Positions 12,306 through 19,022 of a DNA stretch of 19,022 bases are shown one piece after another. How positions within the stretch are numbered: position 1 is the stretch's first letter; every line of letters begins with the position of its first letter. The stretch covers positions 1-19,022 of the forward strand of contig JBLGCL010000035.1 in assembly GCA_047617305.1 (NCBI GenBank), written 5' to 3'. This DNA comes from DATFIX01 sp047617305. Its GTDB lineage: Archaea > Halobacteriota > Halobacteria > Halobacteriales > Natrialbaceae. The position numbers and the translations under genes were made by a program. The notes below the pieces were generated by a model. The model did not search any database. It was not told the origin of the DNA and saw nothing but the letters and a program-made list of their open reading frames with translations.

Positions 12306-13826
12306 TCAGTACACGGCGCGTTTGATCCCGTCGCTCAGGTCCTCGAACGCCTGGAGGGAGGCCCGCCGTTCCTCGCGGAGTTCGCGTGCCGCCCGCTCGT
12401 AGTCGTCGACGTGGTCCGGGGGGTAGTATTCCTCGATCGGCAGGTCGGGCACGGACTCGGGAATCGTCAGGTCCATGGTCTCGTCGTGGAGCCACTCGAC
12501 GCTGCCGCGCGCGACCTCGCGGAGGATCGCGACGGTCTGGTCGACCCCGACGTCCCGCGTCGACTTCTCTCCGACGTACCCGGTGTTGATGACGAAACAC
12601 TCGACGGCGAGTTCCGAGACCAGATCCCGGAACCGGTTGCCCTCATCGCCCTTCGAGCCAACGATGAAGGGGTTCGTGCCGACCACGCGGATCGCCTCCC
12701 CCGCACGGTCGGGGTCGCCCGCGCTGGTCTGGATGGACTCGCCCAGCATGAACGCGGCCGCCGCCTCCTCGGGCGAGAGCTTCGCGATCGGGGGCATGAG
12801 GGGGTTGCGCGTGATAAAGAAGACCTGGTCGACGGACTCGAGGTTGACCTGGTCGCTCGCGCTGGCGAGGTAGTCGCGGTCGATGGCGGCCCGTCCGTTG
12901 GCGGTCAGTTCGTCGTCGTCGAAATCGACGGTGCCGTCCGCCGCCACCGCCACGTTCTCGAGGACCGCGGTCTCGTGGGAGACGGCGTCGTAAATGGCCG
13001 GCTGTTCGTCGGGATCGAGCCCGATCGTCTTGACGTACAGGCCGTTGCCCTCGGTGCCGACGACGGTCCCGTCGGGGAGCAGGGCACAGACGTCGTCCTG
13101 GAGCATCTCGGCAGTCTCGGGCGGGCCGAGGCCGAACCCGTGCCCGGTCAGCGTCGACTTGCCGGTGGCGCTCAACCCGAGGAACAGCTGGCCGACGGTA
13201 CGGAACTCGCCGTCCTCGTCGACGATCCGAACCCGTTTGGAGCCAGCGTGGAGGCCGAGTCCGCCCGCCCGTTTGACCCGGTACATGAACAGCCGGAGGA
13301 ACGACTTCTTGGCCTCCCCCGTGTAGTCGCTGCCGACCACTGCCGTCACGCCCTCCTCGGGCAACACGCGGATCGCCGTTTCGTCCCTGTCGGGTACCTG
13401 CACCGTCACGAAATCGGGGTCGCCGTCGGCCTCCCGTGCGGGTTCGAACAGCGTGGCCAGGGCGAGCGCGATCCGCCCGTACTCCTTCGGGACGTAGTAC
13501 CGGCAGACGTAGGAGTGGACCGGATGACGGCCCAGGCGCCGGTCGAGACACACCATTTCGTTGTCGTGGGCGTACTGGACGGCGTCGCGGACGAGTCCGT
13601 GATCGGACCCGTCGAAGTCGTCGTCGATCGCGTTCTTCGTCAAGTCGGCACAGCGCGAACGGTAGTCGCTCACGTAGGACGGAGACCCGTACTCGGTCGT
13701 CGTTTCGAGGTGGGCGGAAAGGCTCCTGAGTTCCTCGATCGACGGATCGTACGCGACGTTCTCGGCCTCGACCGGGTCGGGGATCTCGGTCCTCACGAGC
13801 TGTCGGGTCCTCCCGGGGTCGCTCAT
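12306..13826 (-). CDS. pckA: phosphoenolpyruvate carboxykinase (ATP)
   Basis: A 506 aa ATP-type PEPCK, which converts oxaloacetate and ATP to phosphoenolpyruvate, CO2 and ADP, the entry step of gluconeogenesis. Landmarks in order are the substrate and metal region SDYTGEAKKS (166-175) and GLHAGS (191-196, metal His193), the kinase P-loop GLSATGKST (217-225), the metal-binding LQDDVCALL (242-250), EGNGLYVKTIGL (259-270), PPIAKLS and the C-terminal VINTGYVG. The P-loop reads SATGKS where the bacterial enzyme has SGTGKT; the catalytic Lys is kept. ATG 13826, with a strong TATA box and a palindrome between TATA and start. It is divergent from the EthD-family gene. Confidence 0.93.
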   Translation of the reverse strand: MSDPGRTRQLVRTEIPDPVEAENVAYDPSIEELRSLSAHLETTTEYGSPSYVSDYRSRCADLTKNAIDDDFDGSDHGLVRDAVQYAHDNEMVCLDRRLGRHPVHSYVCRYYVPKEYGRIALALATLFEPAREADGDPDFVTVQVPDRDETAIRVLPEEGVTAVVGSDYTGEAKKSFLRLFMYRVKRAGGLGLHAGSKRVRIVDEDGEFRTVGQLFLGLSATGKSTLTGHGFGLGPPETAEMLQDDVCALLPDGTVVGTEGNGLYVKTIGLDPDEQPAIYDAVSHETAVLENVAVAADGTVDFDDDELTANGRAAIDRDYLASASDQVNLESVDQVFFITRNPLMPPIAKLSPEEAAAAFMLGESIQTSAGDPDRAGEAIRVVGTNPFIVGSKGDEGNRFRDLVSELAVECFVINTGYVGEKSTRDVGVDQTVAILREVARGSVEWLHDETMDLTIPESVPDLPIEEYYPPDHVDDYERAARELREERRASLQAFEDLSDGIKRAVY

Positions 13827-13834
13827 CGTATCAG

Positions 13835-13851
13835 GTGGGGGTTCGCCCCAC
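13835..13851. promoter_or_regulatory. inverted repeat between TATA box and start of pckA, candidate operator
   Basis: GTGGGG (13835-13840) and CCCCAC (13846-13851) form a perfect six-base inverted repeat around five bases, directly between the pckA TATA element and its predicted transcription start. A protein bound here would block assembly of the initiation complex. The regulator is not identifiable from sequence. Confidence 0.45.
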
Positions 13852-13861
13852 GGATATATAA
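13852..13861 (-). promoter_or_regulatory. TATA box for pckA
   Basis: Minus strand TTATATATCC, one of the strongest TATA matches in the window, about 26-35 bases before the ATG at 13826. It predicts a leader of only a few bases. Confidence 0.7.
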
Positions 13862-13949
13862 CTATCGTTGAGGTAAGTATTTCCGCCTGGTCGGACCGCC
13901 CGAACCCACCGACAGAGAAAAGACGGCGGAACCCGAGCGTCGAGGCGGC

Positions 13950-14273
13950 ATGATCAAACTCGTCACGTTGCTCGTCCGTAGGGAGGATCTAAGCCACCAG
14001 GAGTTCGTCGACTACTGGCTGACCGAGCACGCGCCACGAGCGAAGGAGATGCCCAACGTGAAGAAGTACGTGACCGACCTGCCGACCGACCCCGAGAAAT
14101 CGAGTTACGACGGCATCGCGGAACTGTACTTCGAGGACGTGGCGGCGCTGGGCGAGGCGTTCGACTCCGACACCGGTCAGGCCGTGGAGGCGGACCTGCA
14201 GAACTTCGCCGAACCCGACGACGGGCCGACCATGATCGTCGAGGAGGAAGTGCAACTGGACGAGACGGAGTAG
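13950..14273 (+). CDS. EthD-family protein (dimeric alpha/beta barrel)
   Basis: A 107 aa protein beginning MIKLVTLLVRREDLSHQEFV followed by DYWLTEHAPRAKEMPNVKKY. The pattern of a beta-strand, then FxxYWxxxHAP and a later YDGIAELYFEDVAAL matches the EthD domain (ferredoxin-like dimeric alpha/beta barrel). The name comes from a protein needed for ethyl tert-butyl ether degradation; most members have no known reaction. Length is right for a one-domain member. The neighbouring genes do not indicate a pathway. It is divergent from pckA, with only a weak AT-rich element (GAGAAAAG, about 13916) near the expected TATA position, and convergent with the next gene, whose stop is seven bases away. Confidence 0.82.
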   Translation: MIKLVTLLVRREDLSHQEFVDYWLTEHAPRAKEMPNVKKYVTDLPTDPEKSSYDGIAELYFEDVAALGEAFDSDTGQAVEADLQNFAEPDDGPTMIVEEEVQLDETE

Positions 14274-14280
14274 GCGATCC

Positions 14281-15339
14281 TTAGTTCCACCCGAGCCCTT
14301 CGGGATCGGCCGGCGGTTGGAGGGGACTGGACGGGAGTTCCGGCCCGGGATCGGGGTCGTTGTACCCGCTCGGAGCCACGTCGTTGGGCGCGTCGGGATA
14401 GAACAGCGACGCGACCGCGTGGAGGTGCTCTCGCCCGACGTCGAGTTCGAACTGGCCGCCGCCGTACGGGCGGACGTCGTTCTCCAGGCAGTACTCGATC
14501 GTGTCGAGGAGGTCCCGAACGGTCCCGAACCGCGACGGCTTGACGTTCAGCCAGTCCGGTTCGAACGGGAGGGCCTCGACGCTCGCGACGTCGGTGATCG
14601 GCACGTCCCAGGACACGCGTTCTTCCTCGCCGTCGAAAAGCGGGCGGGTCTCGTCGGTGAACGCGGGGTCCTCGATCACCGCTTCAGGGAACGCGTCGAG
14701 GAGCAACCCGTAGAGCTCCGGATCGGCCACGCCGTCGACCTCGGTCCCCTCGTATTGTCCTTTCAGGTCGAGGATCCTGACGGCGCCGGTGTCGGCCAGC
14801 GTCTCGACCAGTTCGGGCGTCCAGTCGGGCGTCGGATCGAGTTTGAACTCGTGAGTCGGGTCGGCGTCGAGGAAGCGCTCCACCCGATCGGCCGCGGGCG
14901 GGTCGCCCAGTCGGGTGCTGACGACGAACCGGACGGGATCGTAGGATCGATCGAGTGCGGTCCCCAGGTTGGCGTCGGCCTGACGCAACGCGAGGTCGAG
15001 CGCGGCGCTCTCGAGCCCCCACCGGCGGTAGTGCCGGGCGGCTTCGCCCTCCGGATCCCCGGCCGGGAAGAGGTCCACAGTGTCGAGACGGGCCGAGAAC
15101 TCGTCCAGAGTGTACTCGCCCGGCGTCGGGAAGTCGATCGTCGCGCCTTCCTCGGCCAGCGCGTCGTGCTCCGCCTCGTCGTAGGTGACGTCCTCGCCGC
15201 GCCCCGTTTCCCCGGGACCGTGAAGCGCGAACACCGTCGTCACGCGGGTGAAATCGCTGGACGTAGGCCGTCGCCGCGTCGACAGGTCGTAGTCCTCGAC
15301 GGCGAGCGGGAGGGACGCCAGGTCGTCGTAGAGGGTCAC
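14281..15339 (-). CDS. enolase-superfamily protein (mandelate racemase/muconate-lactonizing-like), haloarchaeal type
   Basis: A 352 aa protein, soluble and very acidic. A capping domain (about 1-95) precedes a barrel with enolase-superfamily-like motifs: FKLD (165-168), ILDLKGQYEGT (189-199), VIEDPAF (221-227), SWDVP (243-247) and LNVKPSRFGT (264-273), followed by PYGGGQFELDVGREH. Asp191, Glu223 and Asp245 are plausible magnesium ligands; Lys166 and Lys267 are plausible acid/base residues. The C-terminus is a Pro-rich disordered tail. Substrate unknown. The start is GTG 15339-15337; no ATG precedes it in frame near the weak promoter-like TTAGGTACC about 30 bases upstream. It is separately transcribed from the SRAP gene behind it. 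Confidence 0.78.
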   Translation of the reverse strand: MTLYDDLASLPLAVEDYDLSTRRRPTSSDFTRVTTVFALHGPGETGRGEDVTYDEAEHDALAEEGATIDFPTPGEYTLDEFSARLDTVDLFPAGDPEGEAARHYRRWGLESAALDLALRQADANLGTALDRSYDPVRFVVSTRLGDPPAADRVERFLDADPTHEFKLDPTPDWTPELVETLADTGAVRILDLKGQYEGTEVDGVADPELYGLLLDAFPEAVIEDPAFTDETRPLFDGEEERVSWDVPITDVASVEALPFEPDWLNVKPSRFGTVRDLLDTIEYCLENDVRPYGGGQFELDVGREHLHAVASLFYPDAPNDVAPSGYNDPDPGPELPSSPLQPPADPEGLGWN

Positions 15340-15408
15340 GCTCCGGTAGGGGGCCGGGTGGTACCTAACGGTTGCGGCGGAGAGTTCTGCCGACGGACCG
15401 CGGGCCTG

Positions 15409-16092
15409 TCACGCCCCGAAATCGCCGAAGTCGCTCTGCTCGCCGCGGTCGGCGGGAAGCAGGACGTCCGCAGAGTCGTTCGCCGGGTCGTTGACGGCCG
15501 TCGAGATCGGATAGGCCTCGAGGTCGTCGCAGCCGTACGGTTCCAGCAGCTCGTGGGCCCGGGACTGGTCGGCGTGCAGCCACTCCCGTTCCGCGTCGGG
15601 ATCGAGAATGACGGGCATGCGGTCGTGCATCGGCGCGACGACGTCGTTCGCGTCGGTCGTGACGACCGTCACCGACTCGATCGTGGACCCGTTCTCCCAG
15701 CGGTCCCAGAGCCCGGCCATCGCGAACGGCTCGTTCCCCGTCAGGTGGACCCTGTAGGGCCGTTTGCTCCCTCGACTCCCGGCCCACTCGTAGAACCCGT
15801 CGGCGAGGACGAGACACCGCCGGTGCTCGAAGGCGTCCCGGAACGTCGGCTTCTCGTCGACGGTCTCGCCCCGGGCGTTGATCGGGCGCGGTCCCTCGTC
15901 GGGATCGTCGGCCCAGGAGGGGACGAGCCCCCAGTCCTGGCGCGTGATCGTGTCCTCGCGGTCGTCGGGCACCACGGCCAGCTCGTCGCCCGGCGCGACG
16001 TTGTACCGGCGTTCGTACTCGAAGTCGAGGTCGGCGTCGAACCGGTCGACGAGGTCGTCGGGATCGACGAAGAGCGACATCCGGCCACACAT
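15409..16092 (-). CDS. SRAP-domain protein (YedK/HMCES family), abasic-site DNA-protein crosslink protein
   Basis: A 227 aa protein starting MCGRMSLF. Once Met1 is removed, Cys2 forms a stable thiazolidine link with abasic sites in single-stranded DNA, protecting them from breakage. All catalytic residues expected of the family are present: Cys2, Asn72 in PINARGE, Glu102 in ADGFYEW and His156 in MHDRMPV. The open frame extends upstream to about 16350, but function requires the MCGR start, and a TATA-like element (minus TCTATTTGC, 16123-16115) lies about 27 bases upstream of ATG 16092, so that start is chosen. No DNA-repair neighbours are seen. Confidence 0.93.
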   Translation of the reverse strand: MCGRMSLFVDPDDLVDRFDADLDFEYERRYNVAPGDELAVVPDDREDTITRQDWGLVPSWADDPDEGPRPINARGETVDEKPTFRDAFEHRRCLVLADGFYEWAGSRGSKRPYRVHLTGNEPFAMAGLWDRWENGSTIESVTVVTTDANDVVAPMHDRMPVILDPDAEREWLHADQSRAHELLEPYGCDDLEAYPISTAVNDPANDSADVLLPADRGEQSDFGDFGA

Positions 16093-16113
16093 ACCCGTTC
16101 CTCGGGGGTCGAC

Positions 16114-16124
16114 GCAAATAGACC
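16114..16124 (-). promoter_or_regulatory. TATA-like element for the SRAP gene
   Basis: Minus strand GGTCTATTTGC, centred about 27 bases upstream of the MCGR start codon. It supports that start and a leaderless transcript. Confidence 0.5.
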
Positions 16125-16259
16125 TTGTCGGACGCCCCAGTCGGTCGCGGTCGGGAGACCGGCATCGTCGACCGTCCCGGGTCGTCGGCTCCCCGGACCA
16201 CGTTCCCGGCCCCCGGAACGTAACGGTTTTCGCCCGCGACCGTTGAGTATGGGATAGTG

Positions 16260-16766
16260 ATGGACACAGCGTTCGTGAATGAGTTCCAACTCGACGCCAG
16301 AAACGTGGCGCTGAGCGCGGTCTTCGGTGCGGCCGTTGCCGTTGCGACATATGCGATCCCGATCAGCATTGGAGCCGGATACTTCAATCTGGGCGAGGTC
16401 CTCATTTACACGGCGGCGTTCCTCTTTGGCCCGGTTGTCGGTGGCCTCGCCGGGGGCATCGGGGCGGCCGCAGCCGACGTGTATCTCGGATACATGATGT
16501 GGGCACCGATCACGTTCGTCGTCAAGGGACTAGAGGGTGCCGTCGTCGGGTATCTCGCTGAGGACAAACTTAGTCGGAAGGTGCTCGCCGTTGCCGTCGG
16601 CGCACCGATCATGATCGTCGGGTACTTCGTCGCCGCTGCCTACCTCATCGGCGTCCCGTACGCCGTCGGGAGCGAACTCCCGGCGGACGTGATGCAGGCA
16701 GTCGTGGGCCTCGTCGTGGCGTTGCCGCTGTCGAAAGCGGTGGAATCGCGAGTACCGCAACTGTAG
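16260..16766 (+). CDS. ECF transporter S component (substrate-binding membrane subunit), substrate unknown
   Basis: A 168 aa membrane protein with about six hydrophobic segments. The central GAGYFNLGEVLIYTAAFLFG, GGLAGGIGAAAADVYLGYM and APITFVVKGLEGAVVGYL regions (38-99) match ECF S components of the COG4720-like group. It captures a micronutrient and docks on the EcfT-EcfA module encoded immediately downstream. Vitamin specificity cannot be read from this sequence; no riboswitch or biosynthetic gene is adjacent. The ATG at 16260 is preceded in frame by GTG (16257), which could also serve. The TAG stop is two bases before the next ATG. Codon choice is visibly less GC-biased than in the three downstream genes. 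Confidence 0.82.
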   Translation: MDTAFVNEFQLDARNVALSAVFGAAVAVATYAIPISIGAGYFNLGEVLIYTAAFLFGPVVGGLAGGIGAAAADVYLGYMMWAPITFVVKGLEGAVVGYLAEDKLSRKVLAVAVGAPIMIVGYFVAAAYLIGVPYAVGSELPADVMQAVVGLVVALPLSKAVESRVPQL

Positions 16767-16768
16767 TG

Positions 16769-17521
16769 ATGCCCGTCCTCGAGGCCGAATCGCTGTCGGT
16801 GCGGACGGCGGACGGCACGTGCCTTCTCGACGACGTGGACCTCGCCGTCCACGAGGACGAAACGATCCTCCTCTGTGGCGGCCCGGGAGCCGGCAAGAGC
16901 CTGCTGGCCAAGGCCCTGGTCGGCCTCCTCGGACGGCGGACGAACCTCGAGGTGGACGGGACGGTCGAGCGCGACGGCGAAGTCGGCCTGGTCTTCCAGC
17001 ATCCGGAGGTACAGCTCGTCAGGCGGAACGTGCGCGAGGACGTCGCGTTCGGCCTCGAGAACCGGGGCGTGGATCGCGAGGCGATGCGGACGCGGATCGA
17101 ACGCCACGCGGCCAGGCTGGACGCGACCGGGTTGCTGGATCGGAACGTCGACGAACTCTCCCGCGGGGAGACGACGCTGGTCGCCATCCTCGGCGTCCTC
17201 GTCACGGATCCCGACGTGCTCGTCCTGGACGAACCGCTCGCCCCCCTCGACGGCTACAACGCCGGGCTGGTGCTCGACGCGATCGATCACCTGCGGTCCC
17301 GGGGGACGAGCGTGGTCGTCGCCGAACACGACCTGCGGGATCTGCTTTGCCGGGGCGAACGGGTCGTCCTCCTCGACGACGGGCGGGTGGGCGACCGGGG
17401 CGAACCGCGATCGCTCGCCCCGGCCTTGCGCGAAACCGGGGTGAAGCTCCCCTTCCCGACGGAACTGGCGCTCGAACGGGGCGCTCGAGGGACGGAGGTG
17501 CCGATCACGAGCGATGACTGA
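16769..17521 (+). CDS. ecfA1: ECF transporter ATPase subunit A
   Basis: A 250 aa ABC ATPase of the energy-coupling factor. Walker A GGPGAGKS (37-44), Q-loop FQHPEVQ (76-82, Gln77), signature LSRGE (130-134, Arg replacing the second Gly of LSGGQ), Walker B VLVLDEP (150-156), intact D-loop APLDG (158-162) and H-loop AEHD (185-188). ATP hydrolysis by this subunit and its partner drives S-subunit toppling through EcfT. It starts two bases after the S-component stop (a GTG overlapping that stop is an alternative start) and overlaps the next ATPase gene by eight bases (ATGACTGA). Confidence 0.92.
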   Translation: MPVLEAESLSVRTADGTCLLDDVDLAVHEDETILLCGGPGAGKSLLAKALVGLLGRRTNLEVDGTVERDGEVGLVFQHPEVQLVRRNVREDVAFGLENRGVDREAMRTRIERHAARLDATGLLDRNVDELSRGETTLVAILGVLVTDPDVLVLDEPLAPLDGYNAGLVLDAIDHLRSRGTSVVVAEHDLRDLLCRGERVVLLDDGRVGDRGEPRSLAPALRETGVKLPFPTELALERGARGTEVPITSDD

Positions 17522-18287
17522 CGGCGCACGGATCGAGGCCACGGACGTCCACTACGCCTATCCCGACGGGGACCGGGAGGCGCTGGCCGGTGCGACGCTC
17601 GAGGTAGCGGCGAGCGAGGTGCACGCGATCATGGGCGGCAACGGCGCGGGCAAGACGACGCTCCTCCGGTTGATCGCCGACCTGCACGACCCCGACGCCG
17701 GGCGGATCGAGATCGGCGAGCACGCTGAGGCGGCCCCCGTCGTCGGATACGCCCCCGAGAACCCGAAAAACGGGTTCTTCGCCGAGAGCGTCGAGAAGGA
17801 AGTGGCCTTCTTCCCGTCGAACCGTGGGCTGGACGTGGACGAGCGGGTCGACGCCGCGCTGGACGCGATGGGAATCGGCCACCTCCGGGACCGGATGCCG
17901 CTCTCCCTGTCCGGGGGCGAACAGCGAATGGCGTCGATCGCGTCGGTGCTGGCCGGCGATCCGGCCGTCCTCGCACTGGACGAACCGACGACCCACCTCC
18001 ACCGCCACGGCGAGCGGGAACTCGGGGCGGTCCTGACCGACCTCGACCGGACCGTCGTCCTGTCGACCCACGACGCCGACTTCGCGTTCGAATTCGCCGA
18101 CACCGTCTCGATCCTCCGGGAGGGTAGCGTCGCCGCCGCCGGGGACCCGCGTGACGTACTCGCCGACCTCGAACTCCTGGCAGGCGCCGGGATTCGGGCG
18201 CCGGGAATCGTCGAATGGGCACAGCGACGGGGACTGGACCGCGTGCCGTCCTCGATCGACGCGGCGGCGGACCTGGAGGTGGACTGA
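17514..18287 (+). CDS. ecfA2: ECF transporter ATPase subunit A', with degenerate Q-loop and D-loop
   Basis: A 257 aa second ABC ATPase. Walker A GGNGAGKTT (41-49), signature LSGGE (132-136) and Walker B LALDEP (153-158) are canonical, with H-loop THD (185-187). The Q-loop reads APENPKNG (80-87), so Glu82 sits where the partner subunit has Gln. The D-loop reads TTHLHRHG (159-166) with His163 in place of the usual Asp of SALD. The C-terminal extension (about 220-257) is typical of EcfA proteins. ATG 17514 overlaps ecfA1; its TGA overlaps the ATG of ecfT by one base. Together the pair likely forms an asymmetric heterodimer. Confidence 0.9.
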   Translation: MTDGARIEATDVHYAYPDGDREALAGATLEVAASEVHAIMGGNGAGKTTLLRLIADLHDPDAGRIEIGEHAEAAPVVGYAPENPKNGFFAESVEKEVAFFPSNRGLDVDERVDAALDAMGIGHLRDRMPLSLSGGEQRMASIASVLAGDPAVLALDEPTTHLHRHGERELGAVLTDLDRTVVLSTHDADFAFEFADTVSILREGSVAAAGDPRDVLADLELLAGAGIRAPGIVEWAQRRGLDRVPSSIDAAADLEVD

Positions 18288-19022
18288 TGCGGTTCTCCCA
18301 CCGGGACCTCGACCCGCGATCGAAGTTGGCGTTCGTGGCTCCGGTCTTTCTGCTCGGGGCCGTGGCCCATCGAATCGTCGGCCTCCTCGCTCTCGGGGGG
18401 GTGATCGTCGCGATCGTCGTCGCGGGGCGCGAACTCTCGCTCCGTCACTGGATCGGCGCGCTCTCGCCGTTCAAGTACCTGATTCCGCTCATCCTGGCGC
18501 TCAACTCGGTGTTTTACGGCGGCGGCGAGGTGCTCGCTGAACTCCCGCTCGGCGCGTTCCGGGTGACCGTTACGGTCGGTGGGCTCCTGACGTCGGTCCT
18601 GATCGCCCTCCGCCTCCTCGTGCTGGCGTCGGCCGCCGCCTGGTTCGGACTGACGACCGGCGCGACGGAATTCGAGCGCGGTCTCACCCTGGTGGGCGTC
18701 CCCTGGCGGCTGGCGTTCATCGGCTCGCTGACGCTGCGACTGGTCCCCGAGATGCGAACCCGGTTCCGGGACATCGAGGACGCCCAGCGGGCTCGCGGCC
18801 TCGCGGTTTCCGGCGGCCCAGTCGCCAGGGCGCGGTCCCGGCTCCCGATGCTCGTGCCCTTCCTCGCCTCGATCGTCCAGTACGGGTACGAGCTGTCGGA
18901 CGCGTTGACGGTGCGGGACTTCGATCGCGACGCGACCCGGACGTCCATGATCGAACTCCGGTACTCCCGTGCCGACTACCTCCTGTTCTCGCTCGCCGCG
19001 GTCCTGTTCGTCGTTTTCCTCG
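18287..19022 (+). CDS. ecfT: ECF transporter transmembrane coupling subunit EcfT, partial at right edge
   Basis: 245 codons are visible; the gene runs off the right edge. The start MRFSHRDLDPRSKLAFV is typical of EcfT/CbiQ proteins, followed by several transmembrane segments (about 14-47, 62-78, 98-122, 235 onward). The amphipathic coupling helices carry the first motif AQRARGL (166-172), which docks into the ATPases. At the second position, where an Ala-Arg-Gly-type motif is usual, the sequence is ALTVRDF (206-212). EcfT links the ATPase pair to the S component encoded at 16260. The operon order S-A-A'-T points to a dedicated (group I-like) transporter, unless other S components elsewhere share the module. 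Confidence 0.9.
   Translation, partial: MRFSHRDLDPRSKLAFVAPVFLLGAVAHRIVGLLALGGVIVAIVVAGRELSLRHWIGALSPFKYLIPLILALNSVFYGGGEVLAELPLGAFRVTVTVGGLLTSVLIALRLLVLASAAAWFGLTTGATEFERGLTLVGVPWRLAFIGSLTLRLVPEMRTRFRDIEDAQRARGLAVSGGPVARARSRLPMLVPFLASIVQYGYELSDALTVRDFDRDATRTSMIELRYSRADYLLFSLAAVLFVVFL

Noticed and set aside
12411..13871. A 486-codon plus-strand frame opposite pckA
   Set aside because: It is the mirror of a clear PEP carboxykinase; long antisense frames are expected at this GC3.
13862..13885. TrmB-type site (TACT-N7-GAGTA) upstream of pckA
   Set aside because: The minus strand has TACTTACCTCAA but no GAGTA at the needed spacing, so it is at most a half-site.
14317..16257. A 646-codon plus-strand open frame opposite the enolase-like and SRAP genes
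   Set aside because: The opposing frames match recognisable families with catalytic residues; this frame has no recognisable domain and covers two separate genes.

Overview
The window is chromosomal DNA from an extremely halophilic archaeon (class Halobacteria). The evidence is high GC with strongly GC-ending codons, acidic proteins rich in Asp and Glu, archaeal-type ribosomal, RNA polymerase and elongation-factor genes, short AT-rich TATA boxes about 25-30 bases before many start codons (leaderless or near-leaderless transcripts), and a gene order I recognise from other haloarchaea. The genus cannot be told from this window. No rRNA, tRNA, CRISPR array, transposase or phage gene was seen.

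Layout. Positions 1-8944 are mostly minus-strand information-processing genes: a partial MetE-type methionine synthase (runs off the left edge), a tight DUF655-ksgA-66 aa-hemK operon (3275-1040), rpl21e-rpoF (4091-3443), a plus-strand metallo-beta-lactamase-fold hydrolase (4228-4908), a two-gene operon of a 59 aa zinc microprotein and aEF-1beta (5469-5021), a TctA-like membrane protein (6764-5523), and the ribosomal stalk operon rpl1-rplP0-rpl12 (8944-6895). The stalk operon has an untranslated leader with two hairpins and a strong Shine-Dalgarno site, unlike its mostly leaderless neighbours.

Between rpl1 and rpl11 (9041-10651) lies an accessory interval: a frameshifted pilin-like gene tail, an intact PHP-domain phosphoesterase, a perfect 20-base direct repeat with 28-base period, a low-GC patch, and a second frameshifted gene tail directly behind rpl11 (11140-10652).

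From 11376 rightward the content is metabolic: a Tat-type lipoprotein of the PEBP/YbhB family, a 60 aa XapX membrane protein, ATP-dependent PEP carboxykinase (minus) divergent from an EthD-family protein (plus), an enolase-superfamily protein and an SRAP-domain (YedK/HMCES) DNA-crosslink protein (both minus). The window ends in a plus-strand four-gene energy-coupling factor (ECF) transporter operon, S-A-A'-T (16260 to beyond 19022), whose genes overlap or nearly touch. Its two ATPases have unequal motifs, and its substrate cannot be deduced.

How the genes work together: the left two-thirds makes and maintains the translation and transcription apparatus (ribosomal proteins of the stalk and GTPase centre, rRNA dimethylation, release-factor methylation, elongation-factor recycling, RNA polymerase subunit F). 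The right third handles gluconeogenesis, envelope functions, DNA-damage tolerance and micronutrient uptake. The least explained parts are the rpl1-rpl11 insertion zone, the 66 aa protein between ksgA and hemK, and the ECF transporter.
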